Positions 1 through 10,995 of a DNA stretch of 64,000 nucleotides are shown one piece after another. This DNA comes from Tenrec ecaudatus. Taxonomy: Eukaryota > Chordata > Mammalia > Afrosoricida > Tenrecidae. The translations under genes and the position numbers were made by a program. The first letter of the stretch is position 1. Each line of letters starts with the position of its first letter. The notes below the pieces were generated by a model, which was not told where the DNA came from, searched no databases, and saw only the letters and a program-made list of their open reading frames with translations. The DNA lies in assembly GCF_050624435.1 (NCBI RefSeq), contig NC_134539.1, forward strand, positions 47,462,001-47,526,000, written 5' to 3'.

Positions 1-80
1 CACAGGGACAGTTCTACTCTGCCCTACAGGGTCTGGATGGGAAGGAGGCCCCTGATGGCAAGGGGTTTGGTTTTGGTGGT
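1..80 (+). repeat. AfroSINE 3' end, cut by window edge
   Basis: The first bases read as the 3' half of the afrotherian tRNA-derived SINE: a 'cagttctactctgcccta' stretch, then 'gatggcaaggggtttggtt'. The head lies outside the window. Confidence 0.6.
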
Positions 81-479
81 TGGGATCCTGGGCTCTTGCC
101 GGCTACCTGGGCCCTCTCTGGTGAGCCCATAAGCCCTTCCGGAGGAGGCTTTTCGATGCCATCTCGGTGCTCAGAGACTTCACCAGGCTAGCTAGATCCA
201 GCTGTTTGTAGTGAGTCAGAGGCCCCGGGAAGACGGCTGCGGGGCAGTTCTATTAAGCAGGAGCGCCCCCGACTGGAGAGTGCCCGCGCAGCTCACCTGA
301 TCCTCGAAGAAACTAACCACATCCTTTAAGAAACAAGAAAGAATCAGAACCGTGATGACGGTAAAAGCAGGAGAGTAATTTCTACTTCTCATCCCAGAGG
401 CATTCCGGAGACCCGAGGCAAACCTGACTGTGTGGGCTCCCCTCTCCCCATCCGCCCCCTCACTGCTTCCCTGAGCACC
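81..479. other. No gene recognised
   Basis: Moderately GC-rich single-copy-looking DNA. On the minus strand a CAG|GTGAGC splice-donor-like string lies near 290-300, but I could not find a convincing exon with a coding frame and acceptor. Confidence 0.4.
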
Positions 480-830
480 AACACCGAAGACCGCAGAATT
501 GCAGCGAGGAATATTGGATCAACCACGGAATGGCGGAAGGATGAACAAGTCTGTCTTGGAAGAAGTACCGCTAGAATGCTTCTTAGAAACAAGGACGGCG
601 AGATGCCATCGCAGGTACTTTGGAGCTGGTATCAGAAGGGACAGTCCCTGAAGAAGGACATCAAGCTTGGTCAAGTCGAGGGTCATGGGAAGCAAGGACG
701 ACCCTCCATGAGATGGGGTGACACCATAGCTGCAGCAAGGGGCTGGCGCTTGACAGCAATTGTGAAGATGCTGCATAACGGGTCAGTGTGACTTCTGTGG
801 TCCATCGAACCTCTCTTGAGCATCTTTAAG
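480..830 (+). repeat. RTE LINE fragment, ORF C-terminal end
   Basis: The open frame at 432-791 contains LGRSTARMLLRNKDGEM and later GRPSMRWGDTIAAARG. These resemble the C-terminal tail of the afrotherian RTE polyprotein, which recurs in this window near 14.6, 30.2, 44.0, 51.1 and 61.3 kb. The copy is 5'-truncated and carries no reverse transcriptase core. Confidence 0.7.
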
Positions 831-902
831 GTACCCTGAATTAACTAGGCTGTGTGAAAGCCAAGTTGTCTAACTGCCAGGGCTTAATTAGACCACCCGA
901 AA

Positions 903-985
903 GGAGCGCTGGTGGTACAACTGCTTAAGAGTTGGGCTAACTGACATGGCCATCAGCTCATGAAGGCAGTTGATATACTAGTTGC
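903..985 (+). repeat. AfroSINE head fragment
   Basis: A degenerate 'gagcgctggtggtacaactg' head and 'gttgggctaact' segment match the tRNA-like 5' part of the SINE. The 3' part is missing. Confidence 0.5.
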
Positions 986-999
986 CAACAAGGTTATTC

Positions 1000-1213
1000 T
1001 GTTGTTGGTTAACTCACTCACTCACTCACTCACTCACTCATTCATTCATTCACTCACTCACTGCCAAGAACTGCCCCCTGTGGTTTGCCAAGACTATAAC
1101 TTTTTACAGGAATAGAACGTCCCTTCTTCCTCCCTCAGCGTGGCTGGTGCTGTTGACCTGCTGCTCACACAGTTAGCGGCCCAGTGTGTAAGCACGCTAC
1201 CACGAGGGCTCCT
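1000..1213 (-). repeat. AfroSINE with (CACT)n tail
   Basis: Read on the minus strand, the copy starts with 'ggagccctcgtggtagcgtg' near 1213, runs through 'ctattcctgtaaaaagtta', and ends at 'ggcagtgagtgagtgag'. The tail has expanded into a tetranucleotide array at about 1012-1063 on the plus strand. Confidence 0.75.
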
Positions 1214-2145
1214 GGGAAGGTGATCATAGCCACGACAATTCTGCTCTGTCACACGGGGGTCTCTAGGAGTTGACTCTACAGCACCTAGCAGCATAGAGTC
1301 CTTAGAAGCCGATATTATGACCCCCATTTTATAGAGGAAGTACCGTAGGCTCAGAGAGTTGGTCTTCCCCATGCAAGATCCTGCAGCTAATAATTCACAG
1401 CGTAGGAGTCTGTCTGCTCTCAAAACCATGCTCATTCTCCTCCCTCACACGGTACCCCATAGCACTGGACGCTGAATTTATTAGAGACAGCTTACATGGT
1501 CGCCTTACCTTTAAAAAATTTTTTAAATAGCAAATTCTGCTGAAAGAACTCTCTTGAAAAGTTTGCTCAATTCATCAGGTAGTGTTTTGTACAAACTTTA
1601 AGTTAAAGGAACATTCTGATCTCTTGTTCTATATTCTTGCTTTTCTTTTAATCAACTCAGCGAATCTAGGAACCCTCATTGCATAGTGAGTTACACCCTA
1701 AGCTGAGAACCACAAGGTACTCAGTTTGAAGCCCGCAGTCACTCAGAGGGAGAAAGACGAGGTTTTCTGTTTCCATAAAAATTTACAACCTAAAAAAATG
1801 TACAGCCTTGGAAATCCAGGAAGCAGGGGGAATTCCCACTCTTCCCTAAAGGATTGCTAAGCGTCTGAATCTGCTTGATGGCAGGCAGAGTGTGAGATGT
1901 TGAATCTGATCATTGATCAGAAAGCCTTCCCCAGAAAAATCACAGAGAAAAGGGATAAAAAGAAACAGTCTAAACTTAGTCTTCTTTAAAAAGAAGGAAA
2001 TATACAAAGTGGTACTGACGAAGGGGAAAATGGCAAGTCAGCAGTTTAGAGAACCCAGAAACACCACCGCCTGCTGATGTAGAAACTTGGTTGTTGGGAA
2101 AGGTGGCATCATAAATTCAAAACTCATAATTTAGTAGTGGATATT
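1214..2145. other. Intergenic, no feature recognised
   Basis: AT-rich DNA with no convincing coding exon or repeat family. A short CA-rich stretch near 2120 leads into the next SINE. Confidence 0.4.
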
Positions 2146-2147
2146 GG

Positions 2148-2305
2148 ATAGGAGCCCCGGTGTTAGATTGAGATCCATGAGGTTGGCAGTTCAAAATCAC
2201 CAGTTGCACCTCACTGCTTGGGAATCGAGTCTTTCTACTCCTGTAAATATTCTGGACACCTGAAAGGGGTCAATATGAGTTGGCAGTGCGTTTGGTTTGC
2301 TTTGT
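2148..2305 (+). repeat. AfroSINE
   Basis: It begins 'aggagccccggtgttagatt', has the 'aggttggcagttcaaaatca' box and the 'tttctactcctgtaaatatt' middle, and ends in 'gttggcagtgcgtttggttt'. Confidence 0.7.
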
Positions 2306-2404
2306 GGAGAGGGCATTGGACTGTGCAAGATGTTTTCTCTTGGCAGCAAAACTAAAGGTTGGCCGACAGTGACGCCATGGCAGGAACGCTTGTAATCTGC
2401 TTCT

Positions 2405-2600
2405 GTGACAAGCGTTGCTGCGTGTCGATGAGTCAATTCCGACTCCAGTGTCCCACAGGACAGTGTAGAAACCGGATAGGGGTTCCTAGAGTGCGAGCCT
2501 TTATGGGAGCGAATTCCCAGCTATGTGCTTCCAGGGTGGGTTCTAACCGCTGACCTTTCTGGAAAGCTGACAGCTGAGGAAAGCATACCCCTTTCACATC
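2405..2600 (-). repeat. AfroSINE, diverged
   Basis: Antisense copy: 'gatgagtcaattccgactcc', then 'cccacaggacagtgtagaa', then 'cctttatgggagcgaattcc' and 'ctaaccgctgacctttct' match the reverse complement of the SINE in order. Confidence 0.65.
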
Positions 2601-2639
2601 CCTGGGGGTTGTTCTCTGGGGTATCCACCGTCTGGATGA

Positions 2640-2800
2640 GTGCTTCCTCAACATTGCCGCAGACAATCCCGGGGTCCTCCATCCCGACTGCACATCATGA
2701 ACCACTTGGGTAGCTTTTAAAAAGCACCTAGGCTGGGTCTGCACCAGCATCCAATTCCCAGGAAGAGAGGACCAAGCATCAGAACGTCAGAAACTTTCCA
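2640..2800. repeat. Possible MER5-like hAT remnant
   Basis: 'cctcaacattgccgcagac', 'gactgcacatcatgaacca' and 'ttgggtagcttttaaaaag' have the order of motifs in old MER5/Charlie-type non-autonomous elements. The match is from memory and is weak. A C homopolymer follows at about 2886-2896. Confidence 0.3.
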
Positions 2801-3224
2801 GAGTGCAGCCACAGCCAAGAACCACCGAACTGTTTCAATGGTTACTTGTTAAGATTTGAAACGTCACGCTCCCTGCCCCCACAACCCCCCCCCCCCATTC
2901 ATAGTCCTGTCAGGTATGTTTGCAAACCACATCTGCAAGGAAGCAGGCATGGGAGTATGGAGAACCTGCCTCAAGTCTCCACCTCTCCAAACTTCCCTGC
3001 TTGAGGTCCTCAGTCAGGAGTCTGGCTGGTGCCCTCCGCGTGACTACCTGAACTCCAGCTCCGTCATCCAGCATGGACTTTACCAGGACCTGCCCCGGGA
3101 CTCGCTGAGAGACTGAGGCGCAGAGTGCAATATCTACACTGTAGACCTCTGCTCTGTTCACCTGCACTGGGAGCATCTGGATGCTCCTTGCTTTCTTATC
3201 TAAGACTCTTGTGGTGGTTGATAA

Positions 3225-3300
3225 GGTGCTATCTGGTCCTTATACACAACAGAACGAAACACCACGCAGTCCTGCACTATCTTCACATTGGCCACCTCTG
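3225..3300 (-). repeat. RTE LINE 3'-end fragment
   Basis: 'cacaacagaacgaaacacc' followed by 'cagtcctgcactatcttcac' is the reverse complement of the RTE 3' end seen on the plus strand near 44235-44290. Confidence 0.6.
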
Positions 3301-3842
3301 ATTTATGCATTTGAGATCAGTAACTCTTTTTACCAGTCTCAATATTTCATTAAAAATTAAAGTTTCATTTAGTCGATAATATGAAGCTGTAAGGATTTAA
3401 TTTACCTTTAAATTCAAATGGTTGAATTTTATGAGAAAAACGATCGTGTTCATTTTCATGAATAATTAAATCTTAATAAGTAACAAAACCTATTTCTGAA
3501 TTTTACATGCATTCTGCTCAATGAAAAGCTGCTAATGTTCAGCATTGTCGGTTTTAAGCAGGCTTTTTTCCTTTGAAGATTTTCCTTTTATACTTTTAAA
3601 AATTTCTTTTCAGAGAGCTACATTCATCTTTTCTATTTATTATAACATGTAGTCATCGCATTGATCCCAAGAATGAAACATTATGTGTAGTTGTTTTAAA
3701 ATATATAAAATATGACTATATTTTCATCTAAAAATGTAAATACCAGAGAAAATTGTAATGAAGAGTGTTATTTTCAAGTTTTTCTTTCCCCTTACCACAT
3801 TCAAGAATATTTTAAGGAAATACATTAAAAATATTTCAGAAT
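3301..3842. other. AT-rich intergenic DNA, no feature
   Basis: Strongly AT-rich with many short A and T runs. I see no coding exon, RNA gene or recognisable repeat. Confidence 0.4.
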
Positions 3843-4632
3843 TGGACCGTGCCAGATTGTTCTTCCATGGAACAGCTGATGGGTTTAAACCATTGACCTT
3901 TTAATTTACCAGCTGATCCTCTAGAGAAAACTGTGGCAATGTGCTCCTGTCTAGATTATGGCCTTAAAAAGTCTAAGGGGGAAATTCTACTCTACTCTGT
4001 CCTGTGTGGTCGCTGTGGTAGTTACAAAATCTGGTGTCAATTTGAGGATTAAGAGTGTAGGGGAGGAGTCTAGCCAGTCAATCAGGATATTGCCAGTAAA
4101 GCATATGTGTGGGCATGGCCTTCTGAGGATTGTGGGAATTCCTGTATTTCCTCGTTTGAGGTAGGAGACACTTGTTCTCTAGGCTCTGTCCCTGTGAGAC
4201 TTCCCTGTGGAGAAGTCACATGGAGAGAGGCTGATGGAGCCATACCTCTGGAGCCAAAGAAGCCACATGGAGACCCCTGCCAGCACTGAGATGCTTCTAC
4301 CACCACTGGATCCACAAGACTTCCCACCCACTGGCCTGTGATCTTCCTGCGCTCAGCATCACTGCATGTGTTTTGTGAGTCTGAAGAGGACTTTATAGAT
4401 TTGTATCAGACATTTGGGCTAATATCAGACTTATGGACTTGATCTGGACTGGGCGAGGATGTTTTCTCAATATTCAATTACTCATGTTTATAAAGCTCTT
4501 TCCCATAGACATATGAATGGTTATGACTTTGTTTCTCTATTCAACCCAGACCGACACATTAATATCCCAGTCTACCCAGACTAACACAATTGTTATGAGT
4601 CAGAATCCACTCAATAGCAATAGGTTTGTTTT
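3843..4632 (+). repeat. AfroSINE split by a solo LTR
   Basis: The 5' part (about 3843-4013) ends in 'ctactctgtcctgtgtggtc'. The 3' part resumes after 4588 with 'tatgagtcagaatccactc' and 'aatagcaataggtttg'. The interruption is the LTR at 4014-4588, so this SINE copy is older than that insertion. Confidence 0.7.
4014..4588 (+). mobile_element. Solo LTR, ERVL/MLT2-like (fossil)
   Basis: A 575-bp unit beginning TGTGGTAGTTAC and ending CAGACTAACACA, with a TATA-like 'tataaagctctttcc' near its end. Four more copies occur here (9184, 10285, 27871, 53583). TG...CA ends and 5-bp flanking repeats in the sister copies support an LTR. The ends resemble class III ERVL LTRs from memory. It interrupts a SINE. 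Confidence 0.7.
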
Positions 4633-4764
4633 TTATGTTCTTTCTCCACTAATTCTTCTCCCCACCCAGAAATAACATCAATCTCTCACCATGGCATCTA
4701 TCCAAACACTTTCTTGGCTGTGTCAGTTATATATTACTAAACAACACACAAGCTCAAGAATTCT

Positions 4765-4915
4765 TGCACACTCCCATTGAATCAATTTTGACTCATCACT
4801 CCCCTGTAGCATAGGGTAGAACGGCCCCATGGGTTTCTGATATTCTAAATATTTATGGAAATAGAAAGCCTCATCTTGCTTCCTCATAGCAGCTCGTTGT
4901 TTCAAATTTCTAGCC
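4765..4915 (-). repeat. AfroSINE
   Basis: Antisense copy: 'attgaatcaattttgactca', 'catagggtagaacggcccca', 'tgggtttctgatattctaa' and 'atagaaagcctcatcttg' follow in order. Confidence 0.7.
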
Positions 4916-5085
4916 TTTTGTTTAGCAGCCTATCGTGTAAGGGACCAGTTTAGGGTGGGCTGGGTATGTTCTTTTGCTAAGGCTCATTCTAAAGCCCTTA
5001 CTTTGGTGAGTATATAAATGCAGTCCTTTGGGTTGAACACCATGCGAGTGAATAACTAGAATCTGTTTTCCAACTTTACATGGGC

Positions 5086-5232
5086 CCTGGTGGCATAGTG
5101 GTTACCTGTTGGGCTGCTAAGGTACCAGTTTGAAACCACTAGCTGCTCCTTGGGAGAGACAGGGCTGTTCTAACCAGTCCCACAGGGTCACTATGAGTCA
5201 GCATTGATGCAATGGAAGTGAGTTTTTATAGT
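5086..5232 (+). repeat. AfroSINE, well preserved
   Basis: A compact copy with head 'gggccctggtggcatagtgg', 'gggctgctaaggtaccagtt', 'gaaaccactagctgctcctt', then 'cagggtcactatgagtcagc' and the tail 'gaagtgagttttta'. Confidence 0.8.
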
Positions 5233-5334
5233 CATGTCAGTAAGCAATGATAAGATCTTGATTCCACCTTTAAAAAGTGACATCTCAAACTTCAGTACTC
5301 TAAAGACCACAAAGAGAGATTATTTAAAATGTAT

Positions 5335-5700
5335 GACGATAGTGATACTGGGAGGGTGGGGCAAAGGTAGGGTAGAAAGGGGGAATCGATTACAAGGATC
5401 TACATATAACCTCCTCTCAGGGGGAGAGACAACAGAAAAGTGGGTGAAGGGAGACGTTGGGCAGTATAAGATATGACAAAATAATAATTTATAAATTATC
5501 AAGGGTTCATGAGGGAGGGGGAAGTGGGGAGAGAGGTGGAAAAATGAGGAGCTGATACCAAGGGTTCAAGAAGAAAGCAAATGTTTTGAGAATGATGATG
5601 GCAGCAGATGTGCAAATGTGCTGCACACAATAGATGTATGTATGGACTGTGAGAAGCATACGAGCCCCCAATAAAATGATTTAAAATTTAAAAAAAGGAA
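5335..5700 (+). repeat. L1 3'-end fragment
   Basis: This matches, in reverse complement, the terminal L1 3'UTR seen at 61985-62290: 'caaaataataatttataaa', 'aatgaggagctgatacca', 'gcaaatgttttgagaatgat', ending 'cccccaataaaatgattt' plus an A-rich tail. The copy is severely 5'-truncated. Confidence 0.75.
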
Positions 5701-6126
5701 AGAAAAAAATAAAATGTATGTTGAGACTTGAGTCAGGACGGCATCCAGATAGAATCTCCCACCCAGTGTTCCTGTTGTTAGATCAGAAAATTAAAAGGTA
5801 AGGAGGTCAATATTGCGAGGCTGGGTGAAAAAAATAGATTCAGTGTACTAGGGTCTAGTTCAGATCTCCCCCTGTGATTTTCACCCGTGGGGCAATTCAA
5901 AAACTCACTGAAACACTCTAAGTTCATCCAGTCTGCCCCTGGGCTCTGCTAATCCCTCACCAAACCCAGTGGGACAGAGTTTACCACCCCTTTCTATCCC
6001 AAGGTCCTAGACTCATAGCATGCAGGAATTTCCCCAGGCTGCTGGCTCAAGGTGGTCATAATCCCAGGCTCTTGGAGACCCTCCAAGAGCTAGCCACAGA
6101 CCTCACACCAGAGTTCCCTTCTCTGC

Positions 6127-6276
6127 TTTCTCCTGCATTCTCCCTTCTCCTGCATTCTCCCTTCTCCTGCATTCTCCCTTCTCCTGCATTCTCCCTTCTC
6201 CTGCATTCTCCCTTCTCCTGCATTCTCCCTTCTCCTGCATTCTCCCTTCTCCTGCATTCTCCCTTCTCCTGCATTC
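6127..6276. repeat. 17-bp minisatellite, about 8-9 units
   Basis: Unit CTCCTGCATTCTCCCTT repeated head to tail with almost no variation. Because 17 is not a multiple of three and the unit lacks stops, long frames stay open on both strands (6072-6314 plus, 6056-6435 minus). These are repeat artefacts, not genes. Confidence 0.95.
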
Positions 6277-6636
6277 TCTGGCTTTGCATCCTCCTTCCCC
6301 AGCCTGGAATGTAGTGACTACATCAGCCAACCCCTTTCTCTCTCCCCCCATCTCTGTACTTGCCAGCATGGGTAATAATAAATAATCACTTATTTGCAGC
6401 AATTGAGGAGTCCCTGGGATATTTACCTGTGACACAGCTGTGCAGGAGAGCTGGGAGTGACACAGGAGTGCAGCCCGGGAAGAATACAGATCCAGTCAGT
6501 CACAAACCACTCAGCTAATCTGGTCCCCCTTCACTTGGGGACAGCACAGGACCGATACCAGGGAACCCCACATGCCCATTATAAAAATAAAATTTTAATT
6601 CTTACAATTCCAGGTTGGGTGCCTTTGTGTAAGTTA

Positions 6637-7210
6637 AAAAAATCATTTTATTGGGGGCTCATACAATTCATCAGAACTCATACATACATCAATTGTGTAA
6701 AACGCATTTGTACATTTGTTACACATTTGTACCTTTGTTGCCCTCATCATTCTCAAAACATTTGCTCTCCACTTAAGCCCCTGGCATCAGCTCCTCATTT
6801 TTATCCCCTCCGTCCCCTCTCCCCACTCCTTCATGAACCCTTGATAATTTATAAATTATTATTTGTCATACCTTATGCTGTCCGACTTCTCCCTTCACCC
6901 ACTTTTCTGTTGTCCATCCCCCAGGGAGAAGGCCATATGTAGATCCCTGTAATTGGTTCCCCCTTTCCCCCCTACCCACCTTCCACCCTACCCACCTTCC
7001 ACCCTCTCCATATCGCCATTCTCACCACTGGTTCTGAAGGGATCATCCGCCCTGGATTCCCTGTGTTTCCTGTTCCTATCTGTATCAGTGTACATCCTCT
7101 GGTCTAGTCAGATTTGTAAATTAGAATTGGGAACATGATGGGGGAGAGGGGTGCACATTTAGAAACTAGAGGAAAGTTGTATGTTTCATTGTTGCTACAG
7201 CCTTTGTGTA
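6637..7210 (-). repeat. L1 3'-end fragment
   Basis: Antisense copy starting 'aaatcattttattgggggct', continuing through 'ctcctcatttttatcccctc', 'cttttctgttgtccatcccc' and 'aactagaggaaagttgtatg'. It parallels 61998-62520 segment by segment. Confidence 0.8.
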
Positions 7211-7519
7211 ACTTTAAATGTAAGCTGCCAGAAACCTGGTCCTGGCCTATTAACATAATACTTATATATTTATACACACACACACCTATATATAACATAA
7301 TACTAACATAATAAGATGGACAGAACTCTAACCCCCAGAGCAAAACTTAGGATTTTAACATAACAAAACAGGAAAAGCCGGGGGTTGAAAGCCACAGTCC
7401 AAGCCAAAAACTGGCTCTACCAGTTTTGGGTTCCACAGATAGTCTTTAAAAGACTGAACATTGTGGCCAGAGAGTCCAGACCAGGCCCGTGCTCATGCTG
7501 CAGGCCTCCCCTAACCACG
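7211..7519. other. Intergenic, no gene
   Basis: Contains a short (CA)n/(TA)n-rich patch near 7250-7310 and otherwise unassigned sequence. Confidence 0.4.
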
Positions 7520-7660
7520 GGCTCAAATAGGAAGCAAATGTTTAGAAAATGATGATGGCAATATATGTACAAATATGCTGGATACAATTGATGGATATAA
7601 TGTTATAAGAGTTATAAGAGCCCCCAATAAAATTATTTTTACAAATTTTAAAATCAACCG
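7520..7660 (+). repeat. L1 3'-terminal fragment
   Basis: 'gcaaatgtttagaaaatgat', then 'gatggcaatatatgtacaaa' and 'gagcccccaataaaattatt' are the last roughly 140 bp of the same L1 3' end. Confidence 0.7.
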
Positions 7661-8579
7661 TGCACAGCAAAATAATAAAATAAAACGTATTTCACTTGTC
7701 CCCCACAGTAATTCTAATTCCACAGGGGAGGTGCGCAGTCAGCATTGATGAGAACTTCTGAGGTCCACATGCTAATGAATACTGACTGGGCTGACAGCAG
7801 CACCTCTCTCACAACTCCCCAGCCAGTCTGTCAGCATCGCAGACTTCCAAGGGCTGTCTTCAGGCATGCTGAAGCAGGGATTCTCCTCGCTGGCTGCACA
7901 TTTTTATCACCGGGAGAAGTTCTCACAGGATTGAGAACCACGTACCCACAATCCAAAACTGCGAGGGGCCTTCTGATTCTACCGTTATGTCTTCTAACAC
8001 ACGTTCTCATCTAGAGCATTGCTTTCAACCTGTGACCTGAGAGAAGGCAAGCAGAACAAGCGTGGTGTCAGACTGGGCTCTTGTGGCTGCACCTGGGACC
8101 GTAGGCACTAGCAATTAGCCACCTCTTCTGTGGCTCCTTGGTGGTAACCTGGGTTGAGCCAAGTCTGTCTCTTTGTCTTTGCTGCCTATTGGAGGAGTCC
8201 ATATTGGTCCAGAAAGAGAATGTGCCCCAGGTTCCCAGGGAGCTGAACCCCAGATGAGGCTAGTCAGGGGGCGGGCGACTACTGCAGGCTGCGGAGGGTG
8301 GGGGCTCAGTGCCAAGTGGTGGCCCTAAATCTTTCTTCACAGGGTTTGATTTTTTTTGCCCTGTGTGGTACCGCCCACAGGTGACACAGTGCACGCAGAT
8401 TCTGAACATCACATGTTCTCATTTGAACACACGTGGAGACATGGAATCGATTTGCACTCTCACAATACATTTTAAGGCCCTATTGGGCTATACAATGGAA
8501 GAACTGGTGTTGCTTTTAAACACACTTCCTTCCAAGTGCTTATTTGGCTGGCTTATAAACTTGCTTTAAGACTTTAAAA
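7661..8579. other. Intergenic, possible MER5-like remnant
   Basis: Near 7873-8000, 'gcagggattctcctcgctgg', 'ctgcacatttttatcaccg' and 'ggattgagaaccacgtacc' recall an old MER5-type hAT remnant, at low certainty. The rest is unassigned and I see no exon. Confidence 0.35.
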
Positions 8580-8755
8580 CCGGGGGAGCGGGGAGGGAGG
8601 GGAAAAATGAGGACCTGATGCCAGGGGCTTAAGTGGAGAGCAAATGTTTTGAGAATGATGAGGGCAATGAATGTACAAGCGTTCTTTACACAATTGATGT
8701 AAGTATGGATTGTGATAAGGGTTGTATGAACCCCTAATAAAACAATTAAAAAAGA
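8580..8755 (+). repeat. L1 3'-terminal fragment
   Basis: 'aaaatgaggacctgatgcca', 'ggcttaagtggagagcaaat', 'gagaatgatgagggcaatga' and 'cccctaataaaacaatta' match the L1 terminus, ending in a short A-rich tail. Confidence 0.8.
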
Positions 8756-9183
8756 CTTTAGAACCTATTTATGTGATTGAAGTTTCTTATAAATGATTAC
8801 CAGCAATAATATGAAAAGAGGAATGTTAAAAGCTTGGTTACGAAATGTGTGGAATGTAATGTCACTTAATTGTGCAATAAACACGATTGAAATGGCAAAT
8901 GTTTTTGCTAGACTTACCTTATCACGGGTTAAAAAAAGAGTTGTGTAGCATTAAATGATCATTAGCTTCCAAATGTCAAAGGCAGATATGAAAGCTGCTG
9001 TTCTTTCCGAGTACACTAGAAAGTGGGTGAAAAGCCATCTGCTGAGAATGTTGAAGGTAAACCAATACTGATACCAAGTCATAGCAACTTTTATTAGCCA
9101 AAATATGAAGCAAGTTTGCCTTGACATGCTCCATCTAGGTCTATCCGCTTTGGAAGGTAGCGTTTTCATTTCTCTCACCCTAC
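8756..9183. other. Unassigned AT-rich sequence
   Basis: A 75-codon minus-strand frame at 8951-9178 has no family I recognise. Its ATG context and neighbours give no support for a gene. Confidence 0.35.
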
Positions 9184-9711
9184 TGTGGTAGTTACGTAAT
9201 CTGGTGTCAATTTGAGGATCAAGAGTGTAGGGATGGAGTCTAGCCTGTCAATCAGGATAGAGGCAATGAGGCCTCGGTGTGGGCATGGACTTCTGAGCAT
9301 TCTGGGAAATTTTTAATTTCTTCCTTGAAGGGGGGGGCGCATTCTCTCTCTCTGCTCACTCCTTTGGAGACTCCCAGCTGACAAGGATCACTTCCTGTGA
9401 GACATCCCTGTGGAGAAGACACATGGAGAGAGGCTGATGGAGCCAGACCTCTGGAGCTGGAGAAGCCATGTGGAGATGCTTACAAGGCTACTGAATTCAC
9501 AAGACTTCCCACCCACTGGCCTGTGATTTTCCCTTGCTCGGAGTCATTGCATGTGTTTTGGGAGTCTGGGGAGGACTTTATAGAATTTATGGACTTGATC
9601 TGGACTGGCTGGGATGTTTTCTCAATATTCAATTGCTCTTGTATATAAAGCTCTTTCGTATACACATGAGTGTCTATGAATTTGTTTCTCTAGTCTACCT
9701 AGACTAACACA
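9184..9711 (+). mobile_element. Solo LTR, ERVL/MLT2-like (fossil)
   Basis: Same family as 4014-4588: it starts TGTGGTAGTTAC, carries 'gtcaatttgaggatcaagag', 'gtgtgggcatggacttctga' and 'tataaagctctttcg', and ends CTAGACTAACACA. Its flanking repeats are poorly preserved. No internal retroviral region is attached. Confidence 0.7.
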
Positions 9712-10020
9712 ACTGCCCTGAATACAATTTTTACAAAATTTATTGGCACATGATCCACATAACACCCAACAGTTTAATCATACTAAGAAAAGTTGCACAC
9801 TCGTTATGCGATCAATTTTAGAGCATTTCCTTCTTTACTCTTTGTTATTAGTGCCCTATGTCTGCCACTCTCCCCACCACACCAAGAAAGCATGCACCTA
9901 GTTACTGTCTCTAGATTTACCCTGAAGCATTTTGCAATCTTCAATTTCCTTCCCAAGTGGCAGTTTTAGCATGATCATAGCATGTTCCTTTTCAATGTTC
10001 TATGAGGTTTGAGAACAAAG
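9712..10020 (-). repeat. Old L1 3' end, probable
   Basis: 'aaatttattggcacatgatc', 'cacataacacccaacagttt' and the following 'gcacactcgttatgcgatc' have the layout of an older L1 3'UTR in antisense. It is more diverged than the L1 3' ends at 5.3, 6.6 and 8.6 kb. Confidence 0.4.
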
Positions 10021-10284
10021 CGAAGCCTGAAGGCATAAGAGCAGGGCTGTGGGGGGACAGAAGAAAGCTTCCCAATGAAATTTTCACAAGACAGCCCTTG
10101 CTATCGCCGAAGAATGAGCAGGTATATTGTTATGATGGGGAAAAAATTGGGTGCAACTTTTGACTTTTTCTCACCAATGTGGTTTTCCTTTTCTTAAAAC
10201 CTCTTTATAAGCCCAATGGTTGTCCTGCATCCTTTGAAAAACAAAACAATGAAAATGACCTCTTGGAGCTCCTAAGAAAGTTGC

Positions 10285-10798
10285 TGTGTTAGTCTGGGTA
10301 CTTTGGAGAAACAAATCCACAGAAACTCGTGTGTAAGAGAGAGTATTATATAAAAGGTAAGTGCTCAACAAGAAAACATTCCAACCCAGTGCTGCCCAAG
10401 CCCACAAGTCCAACATTAACCCATATGTCCAACACCAATCCACAAAGTCCTCCTCCATCTCACAAAACACACACAATGATGTCGACTGCAAGAGGAAAGC
10501 AGAGTCAGTGAACGTGTAAACATCTCAGAGCTGGCAGGGGTCTCCACACGGCTGCTCCAGCACCCAGGGCTGCATCGGGGTAGGTCCATGTGGCTTCTCA
10601 GGGATGTCTCGCAGGAAGTGAGCCTTGCAAGCTAAAGCAGTGAACTGGCTAAGACAGCTGCACCCTGGTCTAATCATCAGAAAGCAAGAGACCCGAGAAC
10701 TATAAAGGCGAGGCTCCTTGAGCCATTTATCCCTCTGCTGTTCAATTAACCCCATATGCATTTATTGGGCAGGTTGGCACAATAAACTAACTACTTCA
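10285..10798 (-). mobile_element. Solo LTR, ERVL/MLT2-like subfamily (fossil)
   Basis: Antisense LTR from TGTGTTAGTCTGG to CTAACTACTTCA, flanked on both sides by GTTGC (10280-10284 and 10799-10803), a perfect 5-bp target duplication. Its 5' portion, here at the right-hand end, differs from the copies at 4.0 and 9.2 kb, so it may be a separate subfamily. It looks solo. Confidence 0.75.
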
Positions 10799-10995
10799 GT
10801 TGCCATGACCTTGATCTAACCTTTCTGAGGAACTTAATTAGCCCAACTGATCCCTTTAGGAGCCAGTTTCGCTTAGCGTTTGCTCCCTAGCTCATCATGG
10901 CAAATCCAAGACTTGTTCCTGGCTATGACCCAGTCCATTAACTTGTTTTGCTTAAAGAACTCATGGGCTCTCTGGCTTAGCTAGCTTGTGGCAAG

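Noticed and set aside
81-340. A possible exon with a CAG|GTGAGC donor on the minus strand
   Set aside because: The best acceptor would make a 27-nt exon with no homology I recognise. Splice-like strings are common by chance.
6127-6276. Regular repeats reminiscent of a CRISPR array
   Set aside because: The units abut with no spacers and the DNA is mammalian; it is a minisatellite.
6056-6435. Repeated peptide frames (QEKGECRRRENAG) that look like a repeat protein
   Set aside because: Direct product of the 17-bp minisatellite; both strands are open for the same reason.
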